Assembly: GCF_900155425.1 (NCBI RefSeq)
Contig: NZ_LT700190.1
Location: 310,001-374,000 of the forward strand
Source: Parabacteroides massiliensis
GTDB lineage: Bacteria > Bacteroidota > Bacteroidia > Bacteroidales > Tannerellaceae
Length of the DNA stretch: 64,000 nt
Direction of reading: 5' to 3'
Shown here one piece after another: positions 18,177 through 27,262 of the stretch. Under the pieces are notes generated by a model. The model worked only from the letters and a program-made list of their open reading frames with translations, made no database searches and had not been told where the DNA came from. Numbering within the stretch: the stretch's first letter is position 1; each line of letters starts with the position of its first letter. A program made the translations under genes and the position numbers.

Positions 18177-19370
18177 ATGGCGAAGAAAAAACAAGAAGTT
18201 AAATTGAAAGAACCTGTAAGGATTAGATTCAAGCAGCTTGCCAATGGCAACCAGTCTATTTATTTGGACTACTATACAGGTGATGTTATTAGAAAAGAAA
18301 ATTATGTTGGCGGTAAACGGCAATATGAATTTTTGAAATTATACCTTATACCCGAAAAGACAAGAGAGGATAAGGCAAAGAACGAAGCTACGTTGGCTCT
18401 TGCAAAAGCTATTCAAAGCAAGCGGATAGTAGAGTTGCAAAATGATGCACACGGCTTTCAGAACACCAACAAGTCAAAAGCGAATGTGATTGATTATTTA
18501 ATGAACATGAGAAGCCAATCTAAAGAACGTGGCAGCTTGAACTATGAAAAGACCGTTGGTAATACCATTCGTGAACTAAAATTGTTCAGAGGGGATTATA
18601 TCGCTTTTCGTGATATAGATAAGGACTTCTTGAATAGCTTTGTGGATTTCTTGAAACAAGCGAAGAAAGCAAGCAAGTTTGGTTTGTTAAAGGCTGGGGG
18701 TGTATTAAGTAATAATTCCGTTATTGCTTACTATGGGGTGCTGCGTACCGCTATAAATAGAGCCTATAAAGAGGGGATTATTACGGTCAATCCAACGAAA
18801 GAGTTTGATTTTGCCAGTAAGGTAAAAGCGGAAGTCAGCCGCAGGGAGTATTTGACAATAGAGGAATTGAAGCGGCTTATCGGGACAGAGTGCAAGTATG
18901 AGATAATGAAACAAGCCTTTCTTTTCAGTTGTTTGTGTGGGCTGCGTGTAAGCGATATAAGAAAATTGAAGTGGAACGATTTGCAGAAAAGCGGTGAAAG
19001 AATAAGAATTGAAATAAAGATGCAGAAAACAAAAGAACCGCTTTATCTGCCTATATCCGATGAAGCGTTAAAGTGGTTGCCGCAACAAAATGAAGCAAAA
19101 GGCGATGATTTGATTTTTCCTTTGACGCATGAGGGAACTATAAATAAAATACTTCAAAAATGGGCGAAAGACGCAGGGATTATTAAGCATATCTCGTTTC
19201 ATGTTGCCCGGCATACCCATGCTACCATGATGCTTACATTGGGGGCTGACTTGTACACAGTTAGCAAATTGTTAGGACATAAAAATATTGCCACAACTCA
19301 AATTTATGCGAAGATTGTCGATAAGAAAAAAGAAGAAGCTATAAGTTTGATACCGAATTTGACGGACTGA
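18177..19370 (+). CDS. int: Tyrosine recombinase (integrase) of the mobilizable element
   Basis: This 397-residue protein has an N-terminal arm-binding part, a SAM-like core-binding domain (MRSQSKERGSLNYEKTV) and a catalytic domain. Visible catalytic residues are Arg in FSCLCGLRVSDIRKL (about 255), the HVARHTHATM box (His-x-x-Arg, about 342), His of LLGHKNI (about 365) and the nucleophile Tyr of TTQIYAKI (about 375). It would cut and join at the 21-bp att repeat that lies directly upstream. Family and position are clear; length is normal. Confidence 0.95.
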   Translation: MAKKKQEVKLKEPVRIRFKQLANGNQSIYLDYYTGDVIRKENYVGGKRQYEFLKLYLIPEKTREDKAKNEATLALAKAIQSKRIVELQNDAHGFQNTNKSKANVIDYLMNMRSQSKERGSLNYEKTVGNTIRELKLFRGDYIAFRDIDKDFLNSFVDFLKQAKKASKFGLLKAGGVLSNNSVIAYYGVLRTAINRAYKEGIITVNPTKEFDFASKVKAEVSRREYLTIEELKRLIGTECKYEIMKQAFLFSCLCGLRVSDIRKLKWNDLQKSGERIRIEIKMQKTKEPLYLPISDEALKWLPQQNEAKGDDLIFPLTHEGTINKILQKWAKDAGIIKHISFHVARHTHATMMLTLGADLYTVSKLLGHKNIATTQIYAKIVDKKKEEAISLIPNLTD

Positions 19371-19421
19371 TTTAAAAAGAAAGTATGGTTATATCACAGT
19401 TACCGTACTTTCTTTCTTTTT

Positions 19422-19454
19422 TTGTCTTTGTTTAGCCGGAAAAATATATCTTTG
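19422..19454 (+). promoter_or_regulatory. Promoter of the element's second operon
   Basis: TTTG (19422-19425), 21 nt, then TATCTTTG (19447-19454) matches the Bacteroidota promoter and ends 27 bp before the ATG at 19482. It lies just after a short AAAGTATGGT/ACCGTACTTTCTTTC hairpin that would end the integrase transcript. Confidence 0.65.
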
Positions 19455-19481
19455 TTTCTACTAACTGAAACATAGATTATT

Positions 19482-20405
19482 ATGACAGAAGAAGAACTGA
19501 AAATAAAATTCGACCATATACAAGGTATATTCAATCGCTGTATCAATCATGCCAGCCAAGTTATGATAGATAATATTGCCTCTAAGTCCTTATATTTCGA
19601 CGAAGAACAGGCAGATAAACTGGAACAGCAAGAATATGTTCGTACCGCTGATGAGTTGGTGCAGTTATATATTCGTTATTCTGTGTTGAATGATATTCAA
19701 TATTTTTATTCTGTATCTGATTTCTTTTGGGAAAGCGGTTTTTATGAATCCTTGAAATCCGATGAGAAAAGAAAATACATGTCGTTTAATCCTCTTTCAT
19801 TTGATTATTCCCGGTATGAGCAAGACAATACGGTTTATGATGAAGAACTGCCTTATTTTTCCGTAATAGTTAAAACTGTTGTATTGGAAAAATATTCTGC
19901 GTACTTGCGAAAAAAGAAAGAAAGTAAGGTGCAAGCGGAAATGCAGCCACAACAGAAAGAGCCGCAACCAATTCAAGATAAATGCCAAGAGCCTAAAATT
20001 ATCTCCCATATTGCTGAAACAGAAAATCCGTTTAAGTCTATTTTAAACGACAGACAAATAGCATTGTTGGTGGATTGTATCAATGAAGTGGAAATTTTCA
20101 ATGCTCCTATGACTTTTGAAGATTTGAAAGCAATACTTTCCTGTAAGCCAAAAGTTATATTTAGGTCTAATAACAACAGGCAGGTAGCTTTTCTTTTTTC
20201 GGAATTAAGCAATCGTGGTTTGATAACACCTAACTGGCAATCTGTTATAGCAAAGAATAAGTTGTTTGTTACGAAGAATATAAAGAAAGATAAATATCTG
20301 AATCAAGGTGATTTAGCCACAGCCGCCAATTATGTAAAAGGGGTGGAACATGAAAAAGATTATGTAACCATCAGCAATTATATCAAACAACTGAAAAAAC
20401 TTTAA
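19482..20405 (+). CDS. Unrecognised mobilizable-element protein
   Basis: 307 residues, hydrophilic. The N-terminal half is acidic and helical, with tyrosine/phenylalanine-rich patches (YFYSVSDFFWESGFYES). A Gln/Lys linker covers about 145-170. The C-terminal half has VDCINEVEIFNAPMTFEDLKAIL and ends with a lysine-rich YIKQLKKL. Placed between integrase and excisionase-like HTH with its own promoter, it probably belongs to the element core. I do not recognise the family; a regulatory or DNA-binding role for the C-terminal part is only a guess. Confidence 0.75.
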   Translation: MTEEELKIKFDHIQGIFNRCINHASQVMIDNIASKSLYFDEEQADKLEQQEYVRTADELVQLYIRYSVLNDIQYFYSVSDFFWESGFYESLKSDEKRKYMSFNPLSFDYSRYEQDNTVYDEELPYFSVIVKTVVLEKYSAYLRKKKESKVQAEMQPQQKEPQPIQDKCQEPKIISHIAETENPFKSILNDRQIALLVDCINEVEIFNAPMTFEDLKAILSCKPKVIFRSNNNRQVAFLFSELSNRGLITPNWQSVIAKNKLFVTKNIKKDKYLNQGDLATAANYVKGVEHEKDYVTISNYIKQLKKL

Positions 20406-20536
20406 GAATAGGTTAATACCTCAAACATAGCTTAATCCACTATCAAGCTATTCCTCAATACTTTTGCCCCCGTAATCGATTACAAGAAACTGGAGGGCAT
20501 GCACTCCATATTGTCTAACGCAAATACTTTTGTTAT

Positions 20537-20824
20537 ATGGAAACAAGTATTGAGAAGCGAGTTGCAGAACTCGAAAATTTAGTATTCCTTTCAAAGAATG
20601 TGCTTAGTTTTGATGAAGCGAGCAAGTTCTTGAACCTTTCAAAAAGTTACCTGTACAAGCTGACTTCGGGTAACTTGATACCCCATTACAAGCCGCAGGG
20701 CAAAATGCTTTATTTTGAGAAAGCGGAATTAGAAGCGTGGTTGCGTCAGAACCCGGTGAAGACGCAGGCGCAGATAGAGCAGGAAGCGCAGAAATATATC
20801 CTTAACCGTCCCTTAAAGATATAG
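20537..20824 (+). CDS. Helix-turn-helix protein, excisionase-like
   Basis: This 95-residue protein contains a MerR-type winged HTH_17 domain: LSFDEASKFLNLSKSYLYKLTSGNLIPHYKPQGKMLYFEKAELEAWLRQN. Such proteins serve as excisionases or regulators in Bacteroides mobile elements. It ends 5 bp before the RepA-like gene, so the two are co-transcribed. A TACTTTTG box lies directly in front of its start codon (20525-20532), leaving almost no leader. Confidence 0.85.
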   Translation: METSIEKRVAELENLVFLSKNVLSFDEASKFLNLSKSYLYKLTSGNLIPHYKPQGKMLYFEKAELEAWLRQNPVKTQAQIEQEAQKYILNRPLKI

Positions 20825-20829
20825 CGGCT

Positions 20830-21903
20830 ATGGAAAATAGAAAAGCGACAGAAGCCGGGCAGGATGTCACCATGCAGAAAGAGGATTTTGCAGCCCTTTG
20901 GAAAACCATCCATCTAAAGGTGACGGACACTTACGAAGTGCCGCCCGAAATACTCTGGGTGAACGGCTCTACCATTGGCACGCTGGGTAATTTCAGCGCA
21001 TCCACAGGAAAAGCCAAGAGCAAAAAGACATTCAACATTTCCGCCATCGTTGCGGCGGCGTTGAAGAATGACGAGGTACTGAAGTATTCGGCATATCTGC
21101 CACCGAACAAGCGGAAAATCCTCTATGTAGATACCGAGCAGAGCAAATACCATTGCCATAAGGTCATGGAGCGTATTTTGCGACTTGCCGGACTGCCTAC
21201 CGACAAGGACAGGGACGATTTTGTTTTCATCGTGCTAAGGGAGCAGACCCCCGACAAGCGGAAACAGATTATCGGCTATATGCTTGAAAATATGCCCGAT
21301 GTGGGGTTGCTCATCATTGACGGAATCCGTGACTTGATGTATGACATCAACAGCCCCAGCGAATCAACCGACCTAATCAACCTCTTGATGCGCTGGTCAA
21401 GCGGATATAACCTGCATATCCACACTGTTCTGCATTTGAATAAGGGGGATGACAACACAAGGGGGCATATCGGTACGGAACTGAACAACAAGGCTGAAAC
21501 CGTCCTGCAAATCACGAAAAGCCAGCAGGACGGCAACATAAGCGAGGTAAAGGCGATGCACATACGTGACCGGGAATTTGACCCGTTCGCATTCCGTATC
21601 AATGACAACGCTTTACCCGAAATCGTGGATGATTATGTATTCCAACAACCTAAGCAGGACAGGAACTTTTCGCTTACGGAACTGACTGAACAGCAACACC
21701 GGGAAGCGTTGGAGAACGGTTTCGGCAAGCAGGTGGTACAAGGCTATTCCAATGTCATAGCGGCATTGAAACAGGGTTATGCGAGTATCGGTTACGAGCG
21801 TGGACGCAATGTTCTTGTGTCGCTTAACAAGTTTCTTGTGAACAAGCGCATGATTGTGAAAGAGGGCAAGGGCTACCGCTATAATCCCGATTTCCATTAT
21901 TAA
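20830..21903 (+). CDS. RepA-like AAA ATPase / helicase of the element
   Basis: This 357-residue AAA_25-type ATPase has a Walker A-like TLGNFSASTGKAKSKKTF (about 52-69, a variant of the usual loop) and Walker B VGLLIIDGIRDLM (about 157-169). It also has a sensor-like HTVLHLNKGDDNTRGHIGTEL. It resembles the hexameric RepA helicases that, with a separate primase, let mobilizable elements replicate after excision. The primase-like gene lies 162 bp downstream, separated by repeated sequence that may be the origin. Confidence 0.85.
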   Translation: MENRKATEAGQDVTMQKEDFAALWKTIHLKVTDTYEVPPEILWVNGSTIGTLGNFSASTGKAKSKKTFNISAIVAAALKNDEVLKYSAYLPPNKRKILYVDTEQSKYHCHKVMERILRLAGLPTDKDRDDFVFIVLREQTPDKRKQIIGYMLENMPDVGLLIIDGIRDLMYDINSPSESTDLINLLMRWSSGYNLHIHTVLHLNKGDDNTRGHIGTELNNKAETVLQITKSQQDGNISEVKAMHIRDREFDPFAFRINDNALPEIVDDYVFQQPKQDRNFSLTELTEQQHREALENGFGKQVVQGYSNVIAALKQGYASIGYERGRNVLVSLNKFLVNKRMIVKEGKGYRYNPDFHY

Positions 21904-21913
21904 AAGTCAGTTT

Positions 21914-22015
21914 GGTTTAGTCCGGGTGTATATACAAGAGGAACGGACTTACTATTTCCCAGTATCGGAACAGGCAGGTTTAGTATGGTACGGGTGTATA
22001 TATAACGGACTAAAC
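21914..22015 (+). repeat. Pair of iteron-like repeats, putative oriV of the element
   Basis: GGTTTAGT followed by CGGGTGTATATA and ACGGACT occurs at 21914-21949 and again at 21977-22011, the second copy extended to ACGGACTAAAC. A third ACGGACTAAAC lies near attR (28403-28413). The gap between helicase and primase genes is a natural place for an origin. Confidence 0.5.
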
Positions 22016-22065
22016 AGGACTGGTGCACTTTTCAACTATTTTTTAATCCCCAAAAAGAAAATGTT

Positions 22066-23031
22066 ATGAACATCGAAGATGTGAAACAAATACCCATCGC
22101 AGACTATCTGCACAGTTTAGGTTACTCTCCTGTCAAGCAGCAGGGTAACGGTTTATGGTACAAATCACCGTTAAGGGAGGAACACGAACCGTCTTTCAAG
22201 GTGAACACTGACCGCAACCTTTGGTATGACTTTGGCGCAGGCAAGGGCGGCAACATCATCGCACTGGCAAAGGAACTCTATTGTTCAGACAGCTTGCCAT
22301 ACCTTTTAAACCGGATAGCGGAACAGACACCGCACGTCCGTCCGGTCAGTTTTTCTTTTCCCCAGCGTAGGACAGAACCGAGCTTCCAGCATTTGGAAGT
22401 CCGTGACCTTATCCATCCGGCATTGCTCCGTTATTTGCAGGGACGGGGTATCAATGTCGAACTGGCAAAAAGAGAATGTAAGGAACTCCATTTTACCAAT
22501 AACGGCAGACCGTTCTTTGCTATCGGTTTCCCGAACATGGCAGGAGGTTACGAGGTTCGCAATTCCTTTTTCAAAGGCTGCATTGCCCCGAAAGACATCA
22601 CCCATATACGGCAGCAGGGAGAGCCGAGAGAGAAGTGTTTGGTATTCGAGGGGTTTATGGACTATCTTTCTTTCCTCACGCTCCGGATGAAGAACTGCCC
22701 GACCATGCCCGACCTTGACAGACAGGACTATGTCATTCTTAATTCGACTGTCAACGTGCCGAAAGCCATTGACGTGCTGTACCCGTATGAACGCATCCAC
22801 TGTATGCTTGACAATGACAAGGCTGGATATGAAGCGACACGGGCTATCGAATTGGAATACTCCTACCGTGTGCGTGACTTCTCGCACAATTATAGGGGAT
22901 ATTCGGACTTGAACGATTATCTGTGCGGCAGGAAGCAGGAACAGAAAAACGAAGCCAGCCAAGTGCAGGAAACGAAGCAGGAAACCGGACAACGTGCCGC
23001 CTCAAGACAAAAGAGAGGCAGGGGCATTTAA
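22066..23031 (+). CDS. Toprim-domain DNA primase of the element
   Basis: This 321-residue protein starts with a CHC2-like fold lacking its zinc cysteines (GLWYKSPLREEHEPSFKV...WYDFGAGKGGNIIALAKELY). A toprim domain follows, with Glu in CLVFEGFMDYLSFL (about 190) and the acidic pair in HCMLDNDKAGYEATRA (about 245-260). The C-terminus is a Gln/Lys-rich tail. It should make primers on the element's single strand after transfer or excision, working with the RepA-like ATPase upstream. Loss of the zinc site is common in such short mobile-element primases. Confidence 0.88.
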   Translation: MNIEDVKQIPIADYLHSLGYSPVKQQGNGLWYKSPLREEHEPSFKVNTDRNLWYDFGAGKGGNIIALAKELYCSDSLPYLLNRIAEQTPHVRPVSFSFPQRRTEPSFQHLEVRDLIHPALLRYLQGRGINVELAKRECKELHFTNNGRPFFAIGFPNMAGGYEVRNSFFKGCIAPKDITHIRQQGEPREKCLVFEGFMDYLSFLTLRMKNCPTMPDLDRQDYVILNSTVNVPKAIDVLYPYERIHCMLDNDKAGYEATRAIELEYSYRVRDFSHNYRGYSDLNDYLCGRKQEQKNEASQVQETKQETGQRAASRQKRGRGI

Positions 23032-23069
23032 TCCGGCAGGACTATCAACGGCTGGCGGTTTATTTGGAG

Positions 23070-23107
23070 AGCAAGGTTATGTTTCGGTAAACCGAAACTA
23101 CCTTGCT
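23070..23107 (+). other. Putative oriT palindrome
   Basis: AGCAAGGT (23070-23077) and GTTTCGGT (23081-23088) are mirrored as ACCGAAAC (23091-23098) and ACCTTGCT (23100-23107), forming a near-perfect 16-bp stem. It lies about 70 bp before mobC and 40 bp after the primase. That is the usual position of a relaxase recognition site; a CTTTGCTCACCGC stretch next to it could hold the nick. Confidence 0.65.
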
Positions 23108-23176
23108 TTGCTCACCGCAAAGAAAATTTCTCCCGTTGGTCGCAATTTTTAAGACACCATTCAAACGTAAAAAACC

Positions 23177-23560
23177 ATGACGAGTATAAAGGACAAGCCG
23201 GGGGGACGTCCGGCAAAGAAACGGATAGAGAAGCAGCAACGGGTTGTCAGTACGAAACTGACCGAGTTGCAGTATTACGCCATCAGGAAGCGAGCCGGGG
23301 AAGCCGGGTTGCGTGTCAGTGAGTATGTAAGGCAGGCGGTTGTTTCGGCAGAGGTCATACCCCGGCTGAACAGGCAGGATGCGGACACCATCCGCAAACT
23401 GGCAGGGGAAGCCAACAACATCAACCAGTTGGCGCACCGGGCGAATGCCGGAGGTTTCGCACTGGTAGCGGTGGAACTGGTGAAGCTCAAAAACAGGATT
23501 ATTGGAATCATAAACCATTTGTCGGATGATTGGAAAAATAAAAAAGGGAAGCGGTTTTAA
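23177..23560 (+). CDS. mobC: MobC-like relaxosome accessory protein
   Basis: The 127-residue protein starts basic (KPGGRPAKKRIEKQQRVV), then has a ribbon-helix-helix-like TKLTELQYYAIRKRAGEAGLRVSEYVRQAVV. The MobC signature LAGEANNINQLAHRANAGG (about 76-94) follows. It would bind oriT and open it for the relaxase. Its 3' end overlaps mobA by 35 bp in another frame, typical of coupled mob genes. Confidence 0.9.
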   Translation: MTSIKDKPGGRPAKKRIEKQQRVVSTKLTELQYYAIRKRAGEAGLRVSEYVRQAVVSAEVIPRLNRQDADTIRKLAGEANNINQLAHRANAGGFALVAVELVKLKNRIIGIINHLSDDWKNKKGKRF

Positions 23561-24446
23561 GGGCTGTGTGAACTATGTGCTTGGCAAGGAGCAGGCGGTT
23601 TTGCTTCATGCGGACGGGGTTCTGACTGAAAGCCGGGGTGATATAATCCGCAGCTTCTGTATGCAGACCGGGATGAATCCCGATTTGAAGAAGCCTGTCG
23701 GACATATTGCGTTAAGTTATTCGACAGTGGATGCGCCCAAATTGACAGACGGGAAGATGGTACAACTTGCGCAGGAGTATATGCGTGAAATGAAAATCAC
23801 CGATACGCAGTATATCATCGTGCGTCATCAAGACCGGGAACATCCGCACGTGCATATCGTGTTCAACCGCATAGACAATAACGGCAAGACCATTTCGGAC
23901 AGGAACGATATGTACCGTAACGAACAGGTATGCAAGAAGCTGAAAGCCAAACACGGGCTTTATTTCGCTGGTGGAAAAGAACAGGTAAAGCAGCACCGAC
24001 TGAAAGAGCCGGACAAGTCGAAATACGAGATTTACACGGCTGTGAAGAACGAAATCGGCAAATCCCGTAACTGGCAGCAGTTACAGGAGCGGTTAGCAGA
24101 AAAGGGTATTACCGTCCGGTTCAAACGAAAGGGACAGACCGACGAGATACAGGGCATATCCTTTTCCAAAGGTGAATACACGTTCAAGGGTTCGGAGATA
24201 GACCGGAGTTTCAGTTTTTCCAAACTGGACAAATGTTTCGGGTATGCAGGAATGAATGTTGCCGGAAGCCAACGGCAAACAACTTTCGCGCCCGTTCGGG
24301 AGCAAGCACTTGCACCGGGCAAGGCTGACAGTCCGTTGATAACTGGTTCGCTCGGTCTGTTTTCCGCTTCTTCTCCCCCAGTGGATGAAGAACCTAATTT
24401 TAATTTGAGAAAGAAGAAGAAAAAGAAAAAACAACTTAAACTGTAA
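23526..24446 (+). CDS. mobA: MobA relaxase (MOB-P type)
   Basis: A relaxase domain covers about residues 1-190. Visible are MIGKIKKGSGFKGCVNYVLG at the start and the metal-binding His triad within RHQDREHPHVHIVFNRID (about 100-115). The catalytic Tyr is likely the one in GCVNYVLG. The protein nicks oriT and pilots the strand into a recipient through another element's transfer pore. Length 306 is short, like other small Bacteroides Mob proteins. The tail is rich in lysine and starts 4 bp before the next gene. Confidence 0.93.
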   Translation: MIGKIKKGSGFKGCVNYVLGKEQAVLLHADGVLTESRGDIIRSFCMQTGMNPDLKKPVGHIALSYSTVDAPKLTDGKMVQLAQEYMREMKITDTQYIIVRHQDREHPHVHIVFNRIDNNGKTISDRNDMYRNEQVCKKLKAKHGLYFAGGKEQVKQHRLKEPDKSKYEIYTAVKNEIGKSRNWQQLQERLAEKGITVRFKRKGQTDEIQGISFSKGEYTFKGSEIDRSFSFSKLDKCFGYAGMNVAGSQRQTTFAPVREQALAPGKADSPLITGSLGLFSASSPPVDEEPNFNLRKKKKKKKQLKL

Positions 24447-24450
24447 AGAC

Positions 24451-25170
24451 ATGGAAGATAATTTGATTTTAGAGGGGCTTCTCTCTATGGTTACGGAACT
24501 GAAAGAGAAGCAGGAAGCACAGGCAACGCCAGCCAGTCGGGAGGAAACTCTCGAACGGCTGGGAGCAATCGAACAAGCGTTGTCGGAACTGCACAGTAAT
24601 TCGGCTGTTCCCGAAGAAAAGTTGCGGGTTATTCAAAGCCAACTTGACGACATAAGGAGCAGGATGCAAGGTCAGCAGAAGAACATAGAGGACACCAAGA
24701 AAATAACATTGGAAACCTACCGTTGTTTCAAGGTAATGATTGATACTTTGGGCTCTTGCAAGACGGATAAAGAGGAAGCTACGCCCTTACCGTTCTATCA
24801 ACGGATTTACAACAAGGTCGCTTCTTGGATTCGTCCGGGATTGTTTGTTTTTTCGGCAGTGCTGGTCGTCTGTTCCGTTTCCATATTCTTGAATGTCCGT
24901 TTGGCTGAACGTATGCAGCAGTTGCAGGACAACGATATGAAATACCGCTATTTGCTGATGCAAGGACAGGCAGACGGGGAAACTTTTGATATGCTGGAAA
25001 ACAAGTTCAAGTGGCAACGGGATAACGGTTTTATCCGAAGTTTGACCGATTCAGTGATGGATTTTGAATATCGCATCCAAAAGCAGGCAGAAGCACTGGA
25101 ACGTGCAAGGCTGTTGAATGAGCAAGCCGAACAGCTAAAGAAAGAAGCCGATAAGTTGGGTAAGCCATAA
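24451..25170 (+). CDS. Coiled-coil membrane protein of the mob operon
   Basis: 239 residues. A long heptad-rich region (about 1-100, ELKEKQEAQ...QSQLDDIRSRMQGQQKNIEDTKK) is followed by one membrane segment, GLFVFSAVLVVCSVSIFLNV (about 130-149), and a second coiled coil to the end. It follows mobA by 4 bp. Proteins with this layout accompany Bacteroides mob genes, but their exact job is not known. A role in docking the relaxosome at the membrane is inferred. Confidence 0.8.
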   Translation: MEDNLILEGLLSMVTELKEKQEAQATPASREETLERLGAIEQALSELHSNSAVPEEKLRVIQSQLDDIRSRMQGQQKNIEDTKKITLETYRCFKVMIDTLGSCKTDKEEATPLPFYQRIYNKVASWIRPGLFVFSAVLVVCSVSIFLNVRLAERMQQLQDNDMKYRYLLMQGQADGETFDMLENKFKWQRDNGFIRSLTDSVMDFEYRIQKQAEALERARLLNEQAEQLKKEADKLGKP

Positions 25171-25176
25171 GCAGGG

Positions 25177-25216
25177 AAAGTCGGAACAGATGAAGTACAT
25201 TCACCGTTCCGGCTTT
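25177..25216. terminator. Bidirectional terminator between convergent operons
   Basis: AAAGTCGGAAC (25177-25187) pairs with GTTCCGGCTTT (25206-25216), with one wobble, between the stop codons of the mob operon and the opposing cargo operon. Confidence 0.7.
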
Positions 25217-25222
25217 TCAGAT

Positions 25223-25555
25223 TCACTTCTTTTTCTTCGTACAGTGTTCTTTCTCGAACTGGCGTAGCGTGGTGACGCTGAACCGTTCTTTAATAAACTC
25301 CCGGACATCGGAAGCCTTGTAATACACTTTTCCGCTGATAGTGAAGTAAGGCAGCGCACCGATAGCCCGGTAGCGTTGCAGAGTTTTGATACTTACTTTG
25401 AATAATAAACACAAGTCTTGATTATCCAATAGGTTGTCATCTTCGGGTAGTACCTTGTCCGCATTGCGTAGTACCCGTACATCCTTGCAGAGTTCTTCCA
25501 GCTTGGCGTACAGCTTCTGCATCCATACGCTGAAATCGTCATTGTCTATATACAT
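25223..25555 (-). CDS. Helix-turn-helix protein (HTH_17 type)
   Basis: The conserved part is LLDNQDLCLLFKVSIKTLQRYRAIGALPYFTISGKVYYKASDVREFIKERF, a MerR-like winged helix as in Bacteroides excisionase-like regulators. ATG 25555 (MYIDNDDFSVWMQKLYAKLEE) is chosen because this is the usual start of the family; ATG 25582 would add nine unconserved residues. It is the last gene of the leftward cargo operon and may control element excision or cargo. Confidence 0.85.
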   Translation of the reverse strand: MYIDNDDFSVWMQKLYAKLEELCKDVRVLRNADKVLPEDDNLLDNQDLCLLFKVSIKTLQRYRAIGALPYFTISGKVYYKASDVREFIKERFSVTTLRQFEKEHCTKKKK

Positions 25556-25685
25556 GATTGCTTCATTTTTCTGATTATACATTCTTGTCTGTCAATCAAT
25601 TGATGAAGCAAAGTTCAGAAAATAGGCGCAAAGAAATTACGGGGGAACTAATGGAATCCCCTATAAATAAATCATAAGTCACTGA

Positions 25686-26298
25686 TTATCTATATCCTTT
25701 CTTGTCATGTTCCTTTTTGATAAGTTCTACCAATCCATTAAGAAACCCGGTCAGTTTGCCCGGCTTTCGTTTTATCACGTCCTCATGTTTTTGGTAACAG
25801 TCGCCTATCTTGATGTTGAACAGCCATTCAAAGGCTTTCGCCAAGTCCACCAAGTAGGCGGGCTTGCCGTTCTGATACACGATGTTTTTGGAGAGGAACA
25901 GACCGCTTACCATTTCCATGATGTTGATAAGGGTTGTCTTGTCTGCGAGATAGAGAGGGGAAAGGGGCTGTTTGTTGATACGTTGCTGTAGCTGTTCCGG
26001 GTATTTGATGCGCCACTCGATAAGGCGTATTTCAGTGTTCAAAAGTCCTATCGCTTCATCAATTAGATGCAGATGGGGCATTTTTTTCTTGCTCAAACCG
26101 TACACGATACGATTTAAGACGGTGCAAACCAAAGGAAAAATAACGTAGTAAAACGTTGTAATCCTGCTCATTGATACTAAAATTGGCTACATGGGTCGCC
26201 AATTCTTCGATAGCTTCTGCAAATTCAGATGCAGACACTTTACGTTGTGAGCATTCCGACAATAAGCGGAAAAATCTTTGGTCGAATATTTTTTTCAT
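25686..26298 (-). pseudogene. RteC-like protein, frame broken at a 7-base run
   Basis: From ATG 26298 the frame gives MKKIFDQRFFRLLSECSQRKVSASEFAEAIEEL...YNVLLRYFSFGLHRLKSYRVRF. The sense then continues in a neighbouring frame as SKKKMPHLHLIDEAIGLLNTEIRLIEWRIKYPEQL...VDLAKAFEWLFNIKIGDCYQ and runs to 25686. The C-terminal half has the RteC-domain pattern, including the F-LFNI-GD motif. The joint lies at seven T's (plus strand, 26081-26087). RteC in CTnDOT regulates excision. This copy is either inactive or affected by a one-base read error. Confidence 0.75.
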
Positions 26299-26329
26299 TG
26301 AGTCGATTAAAAATACTATTTGACAGCAA

Positions 26330-27262
26330 TCAAATAGAAATGTTATTGATAATATTTTTAACTTCATATTTTAAAGAATCTGGTCTTATTATAGTTGCAC
26401 TATCTGCAAAAGACAGATACCAATGTGCAAACTTACTGATTGAAAATGTTAGAAAATGAAGTTCAAACATATCCCCTATCTCTTTCTCAGATGTTAATCC
26501 GTAATAATATTTATCATCATTCATTATGGAGGTTTTATTCTTTTCTATTCTTATAACGATTTCATGTAATTTTTCTTTATCGTAAAACTCGCGTATGAAT
26601 TTTTCCAAAGGAGGATGCTCCCGTGATTGTAATTCATTAAGAATGTGCATTTTTTGAATTCTATCTATCCGAAATGTAAGATAGATTTCTTTGGGAAGAT
26701 AAAAGCCTATTAGATACCAGTTAGTTCTCGAAAAGAAAATTCCAACAGCTTCAATCTTTCGTTCTGAAACACTTAACGCATTACTTCCCAAATAAGATAT
26801 TTCAATAATTCTTTTTTGGTATATACTTTGTAAAATAAGTAAAAGAATATCAGGTTTATAGGTCGATGATTTATAAGTATCCAATACAGACATGCACTTT
26901 TCCATTGTTTCTAACATATTTTTGTCTGCAAAACGCATGACAGACCTAATCTTTTCTATTCCAGACTTATAATGTTCGTTGCTATTTGAATCAGTTAGTT
27001 CATGTACTAATTTCTCTGCAATCAAAAAGGACAAAGCCTCTTTTTGAGTAAACATTAGAGGAGATAATTTGAATCCTTCTGCAAGTGAATAACCAATACC
27101 GGGATTTCCTATGATAGGAATGCCTGCCTCTTCCAATGTTCTTATATCTCGATATACAGTGCGAATGCTTATATTAAAACGTTCTGAAATTTGCTGTGCT
27201 TTCACTAACGAGTGCGATTGTAACTGAATCAATATAGCAGAAATACGGTCTATTCTATTCAT
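26330..27262 (-). CDS. WYL-domain transcriptional regulator (DeoR/YafY type)
   Basis: Residues 1-55 form an HTH_11 winged helix (ISERFNISIRTVYRDIRTLEEAGIPIIG). A WYL domain lies at about 140-220, showing the literal FFSRTNWYLIGFYLPK. A WCX-like C-terminus follows. Such proteins are ligand-responsive regulators. The ATG overlaps the stop of the peptidase E gene by 4 bp, so the two are translated together and probably belong to one small system, possibly an unusual cargo. It is 310 residues, the normal size. Confidence 0.9.
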   Translation of the reverse strand: MNRIDRISAILIQLQSHSLVKAQQISERFNISIRTVYRDIRTLEEAGIPIIGNPGIGYSLAEGFKLSPLMFTQKEALSFLIAEKLVHELTDSNSNEHYKSGIEKIRSVMRFADKNMLETMEKCMSVLDTYKSSTYKPDILLLILQSIYQKRIIEISYLGSNALSVSERKIEAVGIFFSRTNWYLIGFYLPKEIYLTFRIDRIQKMHILNELQSREHPPLEKFIREFYDKEKLHEIVIRIEKNKTSIMNDDKYYYGLTSEKEIGDMFELHFLTFSISKFAHWYLSFADSATIIRPDSLKYEVKNIINNISI

